Assembly: GCA_963575745.1 (NCBI GenBank)
Contig: CAUYUJ010016705.1
Location: 64,218 to 89,757, forward strand
DNA from: Prorocentrum cordatum
Taxonomy: Eukaryota > Sar > Dinophyceae > Prorocentrales > Prorocentraceae
DNA: 25,540 nucleotides
Direction of reading: 5' to 3'
Under the pieces are notes generated by a model that did no database searches, had not been told where the DNA came from, and saw only the letters and a list, made by a program, of their open reading frames with translations. Both the position numbers and the translations under genes were made by a program. How positions within the stretch are numbered: the first letter of the stretch is position 1; every line of letters starts with the position of its first letter. This document shows, piece by piece, positions 15,824-25,374 of the stretch.

Positions 15824-16498
15824 TCAGCCCCTCCACCTCGCCCCCCTCCCCAGCCACTCCACCTCATCATCCAATGTATCATCCTCCTCCTCTCCTTCCT
15901 CCTCCCCTGGTGGGAATGCGCGAAGCGTCCACGATTGCGACATATCCAGAGAACTCCTATTGTTCTTAATGACGCTGGCCCTGTCGCAATCTTGCTGAAG
16001 CAATGGGTCGGCCTGCTTCAAGTGGCCCCCAATGGCGTCGGTGCAAGCGGCGTTGCGCATCTTCAAGATCTGATCGAAAAACGAATTTGTCGCCAGAGGC
16101 GATTGGCTCTTGGAGGGGTTGGGCGCAGATATAAATTTTTGCAGCTGCCTATCCGCTCTCGACAGCTCCACGAAGAGCCCCCCTGCCGTATGCATCGCCG
16201 CCCTCGGGGCCCATGGCTCGCGATCCTTAAGGCCGCCCCCCTCGATGACCGTGCGGAGCTGCACGCTCACTGCCATCTGCAGCTGCAGTGCGTGCGCAGA
16301 TGCAGCGTGCACTCGCTTGGACACAGCCAAACGCCTGCGGGCCGATGCAATGGACAATTGCAGACGGGTCCGATGCGTGTTGACGCAATGATGCAACGAT
16401 TGCAGAGGAACCATACCGACGATGCTTTCATGCATTTCATAAACACCCCCCACGACACATGGTATGTGTAACCGACGCTGCCAACACGCGAGCCTCAT
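15824..16498 (-). CDS. Hypothetical protein, possible exon or separate gene
   Basis: A 224-residue frame from ATG 16498. The central part has protein-like composition without repeats ('LQLSIASARRRLAVSKRVH', 'GGLFVELSRADRQLQKFIS', 'NSFFDQILKMRNAACTDAI', 'GGHLKQADPLLQQDCDRAS'). The end (after 'SQSWTLRAF') is acidic low complexity read from a purine tract and may not be coding. The ATG overlaps the TGA of the upstream gene as ATGA, which would be odd for a nuclear gene. A later start, or an exon of a larger gene, is as likely. No family recognised. Confidence 0.35.
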   Translation of the reverse strand: MRLACWQRRLHIPCVVGGVYEMHESIVGMVPLQSLHHCVNTHRTRLQLSIASARRRLAVSKRVHAASAHALQLQMAVSVQLRTVIEGGGLKDREPWAPRAAMHTAGGLFVELSRADRQLQKFISAPNPSKSQSPLATNSFFDQILKMRNAACTDAIGGHLKQADPLLQQDCDRASVIKNNRSSLDMSQSWTLRAFPPGEEEGEEEDDTLDDEVEWLGRGARWRG

Positions 16499-18912
16499 CG
16501 CTTCCTGGCCTTCTTAGCCGCGGGCGCAGCAGGCACATCGTCTACCTTGCGCTTGGGCATGAGCGATGCCAGCTGGGCGCTAAGGACATCGCCCTTGTTG
16601 ATGGCGCACTTGTTTGTCAAAATTGGTACATGCACTGATGGGACAGCTGTAGACTTGACGGTCTTGAGCTTCATGTTGGGGGTGCCGTGCTCACCTGAAT
16701 CCTGTGCGAACCAGAAGGGGATAACGAGCGAAAACGGTGCCTGCTTCAGCCCTCCAACGCCAGTGTTCGTCTCAGCCTTAGGCATCTTGATGCCACCACT
16801 GGGGGCCAACGCGATATTGAACGTCAATCCCTTGGGGTCCTTGTATGTCTTCATGAACACATGCCCACGCTGAACTATACCAGTCTGCTTCTTCAAGTAG
16901 ATTGCCGAAGAGAGTGGCACAAGCACCAGCTCTTCAGCCTCAAACGAACGCGTTACGGTGAGAGCACGAAGCTTAACAGGCGTAATCGCGCCACTCAAGT
17001 ACTTGAGACAGTTGCCGTTCTGGCTGTATGCATCATCCAAGGCCAGCCTGATTTTGGCCTCCTCGATACCCCACTGGTAACCGACAGACTTGAGGGGGCC
17101 ATGATCAGCGAACTTGTCGATCGTTTCCTCTATGTGGGAGCAGCGGGGAAAAAAAAGATGAGACATGACGACGCAGAGCCAAATGAGATGAGGGAACGAC
17201 GAACGAGAATTCAAAGGTGCGGGGGTGTATATGCATTCCACATGCATTGCGACGAGGTCGCAAGACTGTCCTTCATAATCGTGGACACGACGAACTTGCC
17301 ACGTAAGAAGTCGTCGATGGGGTGGCATGTCGCACTGCCCGTGGCATGAAGCTTCAACTTCACGCCAGTCGCAGCGTCGATGGAGATCAGCTCGTAAATG
17401 TTCTCACCAAAGGTGTCGCTCGCCAAGGCGACTTTGGCGCCAACCTCAAACCCCTTGTCACTGAGCTTGTCCACTTGGTTCGACCACTTGCCCGAAGCGG
17501 TGTACTCTTTCACATCTGAGCTACGCGCCTGCCCTGTCACGGCTTTGGATGCGCCCTCGCGACCGATCTGCTTCCATGGGCTAGCAACTGCTTTGCAAAC
17601 GTGCGTTGCCAACGCAGTGGTGAAGCTGACCCCGATGTCATTCAGCGTCTTGCAAGTGCCTAAGCGCTCATCGGGCTCGTTGAACACGAAATGAACTACG
17701 CGAACGTCAGTCAATCCCACGATGGTGCCGTAGGCGACCGTGTCTGCCGTGATGCCCTCACCGCATGCGATCTGTCGCACTTTCTGAAGAAATCCATCGG
17801 CCACCATTACAATCGTAGACTTCTTATCGCTCGACAAGGCGGTCACGTCGCCTGGCTTCAAAAGCATCTGATGGCCATCCCTCGCGAACTTACCCGTCGC
17901 ACATGTCATCGCCTTCATGCATGCGAGATTGAATGTCGCAGCGGCCCCCTCATGCTTGATCTGCACCTCGGCGAGAGACTTCGCCATTGAACCCGTGACC
18001 ACGCACTGGGAGGTCAGCTGCCGCGAGAAGTCGCGAAGCTCGTTCAGAAAGATCGGGATGCCGAGGCCGCCAGACAACTCCTTCACATATTTTACTAAGC
18101 CATCGATCTCCCCAGGAAAGAGAGAGCCTGCGCGAGTCGCCTCGCGGATCACACTATCCCAATCGATCATGGTGCCACCCGTGTGGTGTCGGTTGGCAAT
18201 TGCTGCGATCTTGTACATGAGACTCATGCGAGATTCGCATCTGGCAATTTGTTGGCCTGCATTGCCAGCCCCCTGAGCAAGATTACTAATCCACGGGAAC
18301 TCCTTCACGAACTCGTACCGAAAGACCTTCCACTCAATTCCTTCGTCACACGCCTTAGCGTAGTCTGGTTGAACCTCCCGTAACCTCGTCAGTGACAATT
18401 TCCCTTGGTGCGAGATTCTGTCGAAACGCTCTGGCATGACCGCGGGTACTGGAACCCCTGCGTTGGTGCAACGCAAACCCATGGATGTGTGGCCGCACGT
18501 ATAGGATGCGAACTTTGCATCGCAATCATACTGCGGCAGCTGGCCCGCTGAGTCCTCCATTATTTTGAAATTGGAGTTCTTGATTGTATTGTACTCAGGC
18601 GTGCCCACTGGTGGAAGTTCCATGCAAGCTGGATTCTGGAGGGCTGAGTTCTTGAATCCATTTTTGAAGATCTTGGAAATCAAATCCATAACCTCGCTCG
18701 GAATGATTCCATCTCCGTAACGATTCTCTGTGCACGCCATCATATACTTCGAGTGTATTTTTTTCTACCCTCAGGCAGTCTATGCCTCTTGCAATGCTGC
18801 ATACGTCTTCAAGTAATGAGACCTCCGCTGCATCAGGATGCAAGTACATGTCCTTGATGGCCATCATCTTGGGGCGGACCTCCGCGATCTGCTGTTCACG
18901 GGAGGCGTTCAT
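16495..18912 (-). CDS. Unknown 759-residue nuclear-type protein, one intron, homopolymer frameshift
   Basis: The reading starts at ATG 18912 ('MNASREQQIAEVRPKMMAI') and goes to an A7 run on the minus strand (18764-18758). There the frame must drop one base to continue as 'IHSKYMMACTENRYGDG' and on to 17267. A 137-bp GT-AG intron follows, then 17129 to TGA at 16495. Counting one base removed, the product is 759 residues. Long non-repetitive globular sequence includes 'NRHHTGGTMIDWDSVIREA', 'GDVTALSSDKKSTIVMVAD' and 'EELVLVPLSSAIYLKKQTG'. The end, 'MPKRKVDDVPAAPAAKKARK', looks like a strong, perhaps bipartite, nuclear localisation signal. I recognise no family or active site. A degenerate leader-like sequence lies upstream at 18955-18990. 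Without the frameshift correction, the first 51 codons and the rest are separate frames. Confidence 0.6.
17130..17266 (-). other. Predicted GT-AG intron, 137 bp
   Basis: On the minus strand the donor is AAGGACA then GTCTTGCG. The acceptor is a pyrimidine-rich CATCTTTTTTTTCCCCGCTG stretch ending CACATAG before AGGAAACGATC. Both sides are phase 1, and the junction restores a Lys codon (MKD-K-ETIDKFADHG). Without splicing, the upstream frame stops at 17211. Confidence 0.75.
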
Positions 18913-18954
18913 CACGCCGCGTGCAGGAGGACGCCACAAGCGCCAGCAGCAATC

Positions 18955-18990
18955 CTCGCCCAAACGGCTGGAGCCCAAACTCTAGTGACA
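18955..18990 (-). other. Possible tandem DinoSL relics upstream of the 18912 gene
   Basis: Minus strand CACTAGAGTTTGGGCTCCAG, then CCGTTTGGGCGAGG. The first keeps TAG, TTT and GGCTC of the leader with one missing base. The second resembles GCC.TTT.GGC. Both show G where the leader has the last T of its T-run, as in the relics at 5381 and 7311. Tandem truncated leaders are expected after repeated rounds of mRNA recycling. Confidence 0.45.
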
Positions 18991-19222
18991 TTCAAAAACA
19001 TGTGCAACAGAGGGTTGCGTATTCGAAATGATATGTTGCATTTGCAATGCACAACATTCTTGTAACGCTCGATACAATATTCTGAATGCGTTCGCGCGCA
19101 AGTCTGGATCATGATTTCCGATATGCGTGATCCCGAAAATCCGAACACATGCATGCGTTTCTGGAGGCAACATCCAAGGAAAACCCGATGCAGCAGCTTT
19201 GTTTTCAAGTAAGCATGTAAAA
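18991..19222. other. Spacer upstream of the 759-residue gene
   Basis: Unique sequence with no supported gene on either strand. Confidence 0.5.
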
Positions 19223-19249
19223 GTTAGCGAAGTTAGCAACTTCGCTAAC
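19223..19249. repeat. Perfect 27-bp inverted repeat
   Basis: Arms GTTAGCGAAGTT and AACTTCGCTAAC are exact reverse complements around AGC. The sequence after it, to 19395, is rich in TTAGT, AACTTACTT and GTTATA words, including TTGCAACCTAGTTGCAACTT near 19322. It ends at AGGGCCTTCAGG, the junction also found near 3041. Confidence 0.85.
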
Positions 19250-19395
19250 TCAAGCTATCTACCTCCAAATGCACCGCCCGAGTTAGCCGACTTAGTAACA
19301 TTACTAATGGTTATACCTTACTTGCAACCTAGTTGCAACTTACTTATAACCTACTTACATGTGCTGCTAACAATTAGTAAGGCCGAGGGCCTTCA

Positions 19396-20000
19396 GGCGA
19401 TTCCGGAGCTCGGGCCGGCACCCGGCCCGGCTCCCGGGCCAGACGCCCGGGTCGGCGCCCGAGCCGGCGCCCGGGCGCTAGAAAATCGAGTTTCGAGGCG
19501 GCGCCGAAAAAAGGCCATTTCAATACACATTTTTCTTTCGAAAATGCTGAATTTCTGCTTCCGGCGCCCAGGAGGCCGTCCGGGCCGATTCCGGAGCCTG
19601 GGCCGGCACCCGGCCCGGCTCCCGGCCCGGCTCCCTGGCCGGACGCCCGGGTCGGCGCCCGAGCCGGCGCCCGGGCGCCGGAAAATCGAGTTCCGAGGCG
19701 GCGCCGAAAAAAGGCCATTCCAATACACATTTTTCTTTCGAAAATGCTGAATTTCTGCTTCCGGCGCCCGGGAAGCCGTCCGGGCCGATTCCAGAGCTTG
19801 GGCCGGCACCCGGCCCGGCTCCGGAATCGGCCGGACGCCCGGGCAGTTCCGATCGCGCCGAAAAAAGGCCATTTCAATACACATTTTTCTTTCGAAAATG
19901 CTGAATTTCTGCTTGCGGCGCCCAGGAAGCCGTCCTGGGCCGATTCTGGAGCGGCTTTGGGCCGGACGCCCGAGCCGGCGCCCGTACGTGGTGCTTTTTC
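19396..20000. repeat. GC-rich satellite, unit about 150-200 bp, four copies
   Basis: Units begin with GATTCCGGAG-type sequence near 19397, 19584, 19784 and 19938. Each has a GC-rich part built on GGCCCGGCTCCCGG and GCCCGAGCCGGCGCCCG, then a constant AT-richer part, GCCGAAAAAAGGCCATT, ACATTTTTCTTTCG, AAAATGCTGAATTTCTGCTT. Spacings are 187, 200 and 154; the third unit has lost part of the GC-rich section. The minus strand is open in more than one frame across the array because the units share composition; I do not call a gene. A remnant (GAGCCGATTCTGGAACC) occurs near 20259. Confidence 0.85.
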
Positions 20001-20235
20001 TCTTGTTTTCTTTACACTTATCAATTTTTTTTTTCTTTTTTTTTTCTTTTCTTTTCTTTTTTTTTTTTAACTCATTTTTTTTCTATTTTCATTCTTTGTT
20101 TTTTATATTTTGTCTTTCTACTTAAAAAGTATTCATTGACTAGTTTCTTTTTTCATTTATGTTTCTTTTATTTATAATTATCTAATTTTCTTTATTTTTA
20201 TTTTTAAATTATTAAGTTGTTTTTCTCTGCTTATG
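20001..20235. repeat. T-rich island
   Basis: Nearly pure T with scattered C, A and few G on the plus strand (runs such as TTTTTTTTCTTTTTTTTT), in sharp contrast to the GC-rich satellite beside it. No gene. Confidence 0.85.
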
Positions 20236-20610
20236 GCGCGCAAATGCGCAGCTTCCCGAGCCGATTCTGGAACCATATCTGGGCCGGTCCAGCGATAGGT
20301 TTCTTGGATGTGCTGAACCATCCAACTTTTTGAGACTTCTGCGTCTCAAGGATAGGGAGAGAAGACATTAAAGGAGGATCAAAAAGCAACGTCGCTATGA
20401 ACGCTTGGCTGCCACAAGCTAGTTCTACTTACTTGGACTACTACTACCGTTAACAATATTATTATAGTGCTACAGCCGCAACAACAATATCATCAACTGC
20501 TGTTACTACAACTACTCATCCTTCCTCCCCCTCCTCCCCCTCCCTTCTCCTCCTCCCCCTCCCTATCTCTCTCATCTCCCCCTCCTCGTCCTCTTCCTCT
20601 CCCTCTGAGA
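20236..20610. other. Spacer before the composite array
   Basis: A satellite remnant (about 20253-20300), unique sequence with CTACTACTACC and ACAACAATAT words, then a CT-rich tract at 20518-20605. No gene seen. Confidence 0.5.
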
Positions 20611-20826
20611 TGCGGGGCATGCGCAAGGCGATTGCGAAGGCGATGTGCCGTCCGAGCTATGGATGTTGAAGTTCCTCGGAAGAGGTGGTGGCCAAACCTT
20701 CTTGGGCGGGATATATGGGTGAGGGAATATCGGATCCCGCATGCCAGAAAAAATCCCCCATGATGGGGTGTGTTATCCAGATGGATGCATGTGTCATGTG
20801 GAAGCATGGCGCATGAGGGTAAAATG

Positions 20827-20827
<1 letters not shown>

Positions 20828-20886
<59 letters not shown>

Positions 20887-20887
20887 G
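20828..20887 (+). repeat. (TTG)20 microsatellite, node 1
   Basis: Sixty bases of uninterrupted TTG. On the minus strand it could read poly-Asn or poly-Gln, but that frame is not conserved between nodes. Confidence 0.95.
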
Positions 20888-20976
20888 AACATTATTACTT
20901 CTAAAGAATAATTATTGTTGGGGCCCCTGGTGCACGCCCCCCCTGCGCCGCCTAGGCCGCAGCTACATTTTCATCA
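20888..20976 (+). repeat. Conserved hairpin-prone block after node 1
   Basis: AACATTATTACTTCT and AGAATAATTATTGTT are partly complementary and can fold back. GGGGCCCCTGGTG, CCTAGGCCGCAGC and TACATTTTCATC follow. The same block recurs at 25453-25540, and its last 12 bases at 21859-21870 after GGCGCC hairpin sequence. Confidence 0.75.
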
Positions 20977-21470
20977 TTTTCGTGAGGAAGCCTCAGGTAA
21001 AACGATGTGATCCAGATCCGGTTGTTTTGTTGTAATCCGTTTTCCCTTGCAAAAAACAGTATAAAATGACATTTCTTGTTCTAATATAATCACATTTCAA
21101 GAATCCCTTGCAAAAAATAAGGTAAAGTGGACATTCGCGCGCGCAAGACGAAATCCTTCCAAAACCTTAGTGTTCGCAACGATTTAAACATAAAAACATC
21201 AAAAAACCAATGGTTTTCAACAAAAAATTGTCAAAATCTCATCCCGCGCGCTCTTGCGGATTCGTAGGAAACCCAACACTTTTTAAACATTTCTGTCAAA
21301 CGGGCTTTTGCGAGCAACTTTTTCGAACTTCTGCGACAACGGTTGCGCACTTGCCAGGGCCATCATCCCTGTCAAATAATACCATGCGGGACACATTCGT
21401 TTTTCTTCGCGCGCGCACGCCGTCGTCGTCGGCCGCGGGGCCCTGAATAGTAGCCACGGTCGTCCGCATG
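20977..21470. other. Unit 1 interior, AT-richer, no gene
   Basis: CCCTTGCAAAAAA occurs near 21046 and 21110. The frames here are short and unsupported. Confidence 0.45.
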
Positions 21471-21939
21471 CCACGAAGTGAAGTGTCCGAACGTCATAGG
21501 GCGGGAAGCTGGGTGTGGGTGGTGGCGAAGAGTCGTTTGGAAACTTGGTAGAGCTTGAACCGGCCCCCCCACAAAGTGGGGGTATTGCCCGCCTCCTATG
21601 GAAACCCTGGCACTGGTGAGAACGGAGTGTCCCCAGTCTTAAATGATTGTTGTTGTTGTTGTTGTTGTTGTTGTGTTGAACAAGGCGGGTTTGAAGGTCG
21701 CCCCCCCCCAGCAACCAGCGACCCAGCACCCCCCCCCTCCCGAACGGTCTTCGGCCCCCCCCCTGGGGGTGGGCAGCGCCCTTGAATGTTAATTATTAAC
21801 AAATATTATTGTTGGACCCTTTAAAGGCGCTTTGGCGCTCTCGCCGAGGCGCCGGCTACATTTTCATTGGAAATGAGGCTCGCGCTCGAGCGGTTTGGGG
21901 GACCGCCAAAACCAGTCCCCCAACAACACCAACAACAGC

Positions 21940-22960
21940 GACAACAACAACAACGCTCCCGCTCGAGACGTCCTCCTTTTTTACGCAGGGCTGGTGTTCC
22001 TGCTCGCCTCCGAAAGCCGCCGTCCTAACAAAACCAGCGCTCCCGCTCGAGATTTCTTCCCGTTTTACCTTGGACTGGCGCGCTAGTCTTTCTCTCATCG
22101 GCGCCGCCCCCAGCAAAAACAACGCTCCCGCTCGAGGCTTCCTCCCGCTCGAGGTTTCCTCCCTCTTTTATTCGAGGCGGTGCTCCTCCTCGCCGCCGAA
22201 AACCGCCGCCCCGACACAACCAGCGCTCCCGCCCGAGACTTCCTTCCGTTTTACGCTGGACTGGCGCCCAGCTCTCTTTTGAATTGGCGCCGCTCCCAGC
22301 AAGAACAACGTTCCCGCTCGAGCGTTCCTCCCTTTTTCCTGAAGACGGTGCTGTTCGTCGCCGCCGACAACCCCCGTCCCGACAAAACCACGGCTCCCGC
22401 TCGATGCTTCCTCCCTTCTTACTCAAGGCGGTGCTCCTCCTCGCTGCCGAAAACCGCCGCCCCGACAAAGCCAGCGCTCCCGCCCGAGACTTCCTTCCGT
22501 TTTACGCTGGACTGGCGCCCAACTCTCTTTTGAATTAAACATTTCGGTACGGAGCGCGCCGCGCCCAGCACGAACAACGCTCCGCTCGCAGATGTTTTTT
22601 TTTTTTTTTTTTCCCTGAAGCGGTGCTGTTCTCGCCGCCGACATAGCCCCAGCCCGACAAAAAACAAGGCTCCCGTCGATACTCCCTTCTTACCCAAGGC
22701 GGTTCCCTCCTCGCACGCCGAAAGCAGCCGTACCAACAAATCCAGCGTTCTCGCTCGAGACTTCGTTTTTTTACGCTGGGCTAGCGCCCTACTCTCTTCA
22801 GCATTGGCGCCGCTTCCAGCATCAGCAGCAGACCTGCTCGAGACTTCTTCCCTTTCTATTCAGGGCCAGGTCCTTGCCTCACCGCCGACAACCCCCATCC
22901 CCACCAAGGCAATCCTGTCGTTCGATACTTCCTTGTGTTTTACCCTTCGCTGGAGTTCCA
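21940..22960 (+). repeat. Amplified sub-repeats with CTCCCGCTCGAGACTTCCT core
   Basis: The core word occurs roughly every 80-90 bp with variations. A larger period of about 250 bp is visible: CGAAAACCGCCGCCCCGACA, then CCAGCGCTCCCGCCCGAGAC, then CTGGACTGGCGCCCA recurs at about 22197-22275 and 22448-22520. Related but degraded cores continue at 23360-23640 and 24930-25160. All frames here are repeat artefacts. Confidence 0.75.
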
Positions 22961-23644
22961 CTGGCGGTCTCGTATCGGCGCAGCAAGGCGCGGGCATGTG
23001 TGTGTTGAGGCGGGGTATGTTGAACTTCCTCGGAGGAGGTGTTTGCAAGATCTCATTGGGCGGGATATCTGGGAATGGGAATAACGGACCCCGCTATAGA
23101 ACAAGAGTCCCCCATGATGTGGATGGTTATCATGATGGTCGCATGCTTCGTGTGGAAACATCGCGATTGAGGGTCAGATGATTGTTGTTGTTGCTGTTGC
23201 GGAACTCATTTCAGAATAATTATGGTTGATCCCCCCCACCGTTGCATACGGTTTTTTCTTAATCAAAGTGTGTCCCTCGACGCTCGCACCCTGTTTTTTG
23301 CCAGGGAAAGTCTTGAGGCTCAAACTGTGCCCCTGGCACCCGGGTTCAACAACAACGGCTCCCGCCTGAGACTTCCTCACAATTTAGCCAGGACCCCCGC
23401 TCCCGCCCGAGACTTCCTCGCATTTTATTCAGGAATCGCACTCTCGCTGGGGATTTTTTGTTTAATTTATTGAGGAATCGCTCCCCCGTCGCTCTCGAGT
23501 CGCGCTCTCGCTGGAGACTTGCTTGTAGTTTTCTGAAGAATAGCGCCCTTGCGTTGGAATTTCTTGTAATTTACTCAAGCGCCGCGCTCCCGACACCCCG
23601 GCACCCAGGAGTCGCGCTCACGCTTAGGACCCCCTCACAGATTA

Positions 23645-24130
23645 CCTAGGAACCGGGATCTCGCTGCCCTTCGTGGCCCCGTTGCAGCCCTTTGTGGCCC
23701 CCTCGCTTTGTTTCGTGGCCCCGTTGCAGCCCTTCGTGGCCCCCTCGCTGCCCTTCGTGGCCCCGTTGCAGCCCCTCGTGGCCTCTTCGCTGCCCTTAGT
23801 GGCCCCGTTGCAGCCCTTCGTGGCCCCCTCGCTTTGTTTCGTGGCCCCGTTGTAGCACTTCGTGGCCACCTCGCTGCCCTTCGTGGCCCTGTCGCAGCCC
23901 TTCGTGGCCCCGTTGCAGCCCTTTGTGGCCCTCTCGCTGCCCTTCGTGGCCCCGTTGCAGCCCTTTGTGGCCCCCTCGCTTTGTTTCGTGGCCCCATATA
24001 TGTATGCCCTTCGTGGCCCCAGCTCGTTCGCGCCCGTGGTGGCCTCATATGCATGCCCTTCGTGGCCCCGTTGCATCCCTTCGTGGCCCCCTCGCTGCCC
24101 TTCGTGGCTCCGTTGCTGCCCTCAGTGGCC
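23645..24130. repeat. 21-bp minisatellite (CGTGGCCCC..GCAGCCCTT)
   Basis: More than twenty tandem units, mostly exactly 21 bp, alternate two forms: CGTGGCCCCGTTGCAGCCCTT and CGTGGCCCCCTCGCTGCCCTT (or ending TTTGTTT). The fixed length keeps several frames open on both strands (for example GATKGCN on the minus strand). I treat it as a satellite, not a gene. Confidence 0.85.
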
Positions 24131-24299
24131 CTTCCCTGGCCCTCCATCGCGCCCAGTATACGCCATGACCCTTCCGTGACCACCGCCCGTTCGCGCTCTT
24201 CGTGGCTTCAGTACGCATTCCATTCGTGTCCCGCTGTCGCCTTTGTTGCCTTACTTCGTGTCCTTGTGCGCCCTTGCTTCGTTCTACTCGCTTCTCGCT

Positions 24300-24490
24300 T
24301 TCGCTCGTCGTGTCGGTCGCCTCGGCGTCGTCGGCGTCAGTCGCCGTCGTCGTCGGCGTCGGCGTCAGTTCGTCGTCGGCGCTGGTCGGTCCAGGTGCCG
24401 TCCCTCTTGGGGTCGGGTCGACGGTCCGCGGCCGCCCCGCCGATCAGCGCTGCCGCTGGCCAGGCCGACGGTCCGCGGCCGCCCCGCCGC
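24300..24490. repeat. GTCG-rich tract and 45-bp-spaced duplication
   Basis: CGTCGTCGGCGTC-type triplets fill 24310-24385. A 23-bp direct duplicate beginning GACGGTCCGCGGCCGCCCC lies near 24418 and 24463. Confidence 0.7.
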
Positions 24491-24754
24491 TTTCCGGGGC
24501 CCGGCCTGCAGGGAAGGAAGGTATACCCCCCAAAAGGGGTTCGATCGAAGACGAAGAGGGCGGGTATCGAGGGTTTTGGAAATACGCGTTAGTGGACACT
24601 CGAGCAGATAAGGGCGAACAGTCTTAACATGATTGTTGTTGTTGTTGTTGTTGTTGTTGCTATTGTTGTTAGTATCGTCGTGGTTGTCGTTCTTTTTATT
24701 GAATTTTCATTTCTAAAAGATAATGGTTGTCGATCCCCTCTGCCCGGTAACAAT

Positions 24755-24835
24755 TGTGTATATATAGATATAGATGTATATATATGTATATAGGTATATA
24801 TATATATATGTATATATGTATATATATATATACTT
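24755..24835. repeat. (TA)n-rich microsatellite
   Basis: TATATATAGATATAGATGTA and similar words continue for about 80 bp, inserted between the GGTAACAATTGTG and TTATTAGGTAAAGTG parts of unit 4. Confidence 0.9.
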
Positions 24836-25374
24836 ATTAGGTAAAGTGCTTCTCCTGGGGCTCGCACCCTGTTTATTACAAGGGAAAGTGAGGTGTCATC
24901 AAATTGCGCTCCTGGCCTCCGGTTTACAACAAGAGAGAACGGCTCCCGCCTGATAATTCTTGACCATTTATTCCCAATTCGCGTTCTCGCGCGGGACGTC
25001 ATCACAAGTTACACAAGAATCGCGCTCTCGCGTCGGACTTCCTCGCAATTCATTCAGACATCGCACCCTTGACACTCAGGAATCACGCTCTCGCTTTGGA
25101 TCCCCTCGCGATTTATTTGGAAATCGCGCTATCGCTCGATACTTTTTCGCGATTGCTGCAGTACGCACGCTTCAGCAGCCCGCCTGCCCCTTGTTCCGTC
25201 CTTCCATCCGTCTTTTTCCCCCTGCCTTAGGGGCTGCACGAATTACACGCTACAGGTAAGAAATATTTACCCTTAAGGGCGTACAGTCGAAGACGAAGAG
25301 GGCTGGTATCGAGAGTTTGGGGTATACGTGTTGAATGGCACGCGAACAGATAAGAGAGAACAGTTTTGATATGA

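Noticed and set aside
19374-20024. 216-codon minus-strand frame across the GC-rich satellite
   Set aside because: Several frames are open together and the unit lengths (187, 200, 154) change frame between repeats, so no single protein repeat is maintained.
21283-21729. 148-codon minus-strand frame in unit 2 of the array
   Set aside because: Mixed composition including poly-Asn from the TTG repeat, no similarity to the matching parts of other units.
23635-24592. Seven-residue repeat proteins (GATKGCN, RGPVAAL) over the 21-bp minisatellite
   Set aside because: Open on both strands in several frames owing to fixed 21-bp units; no non-repetitive flanking domain.
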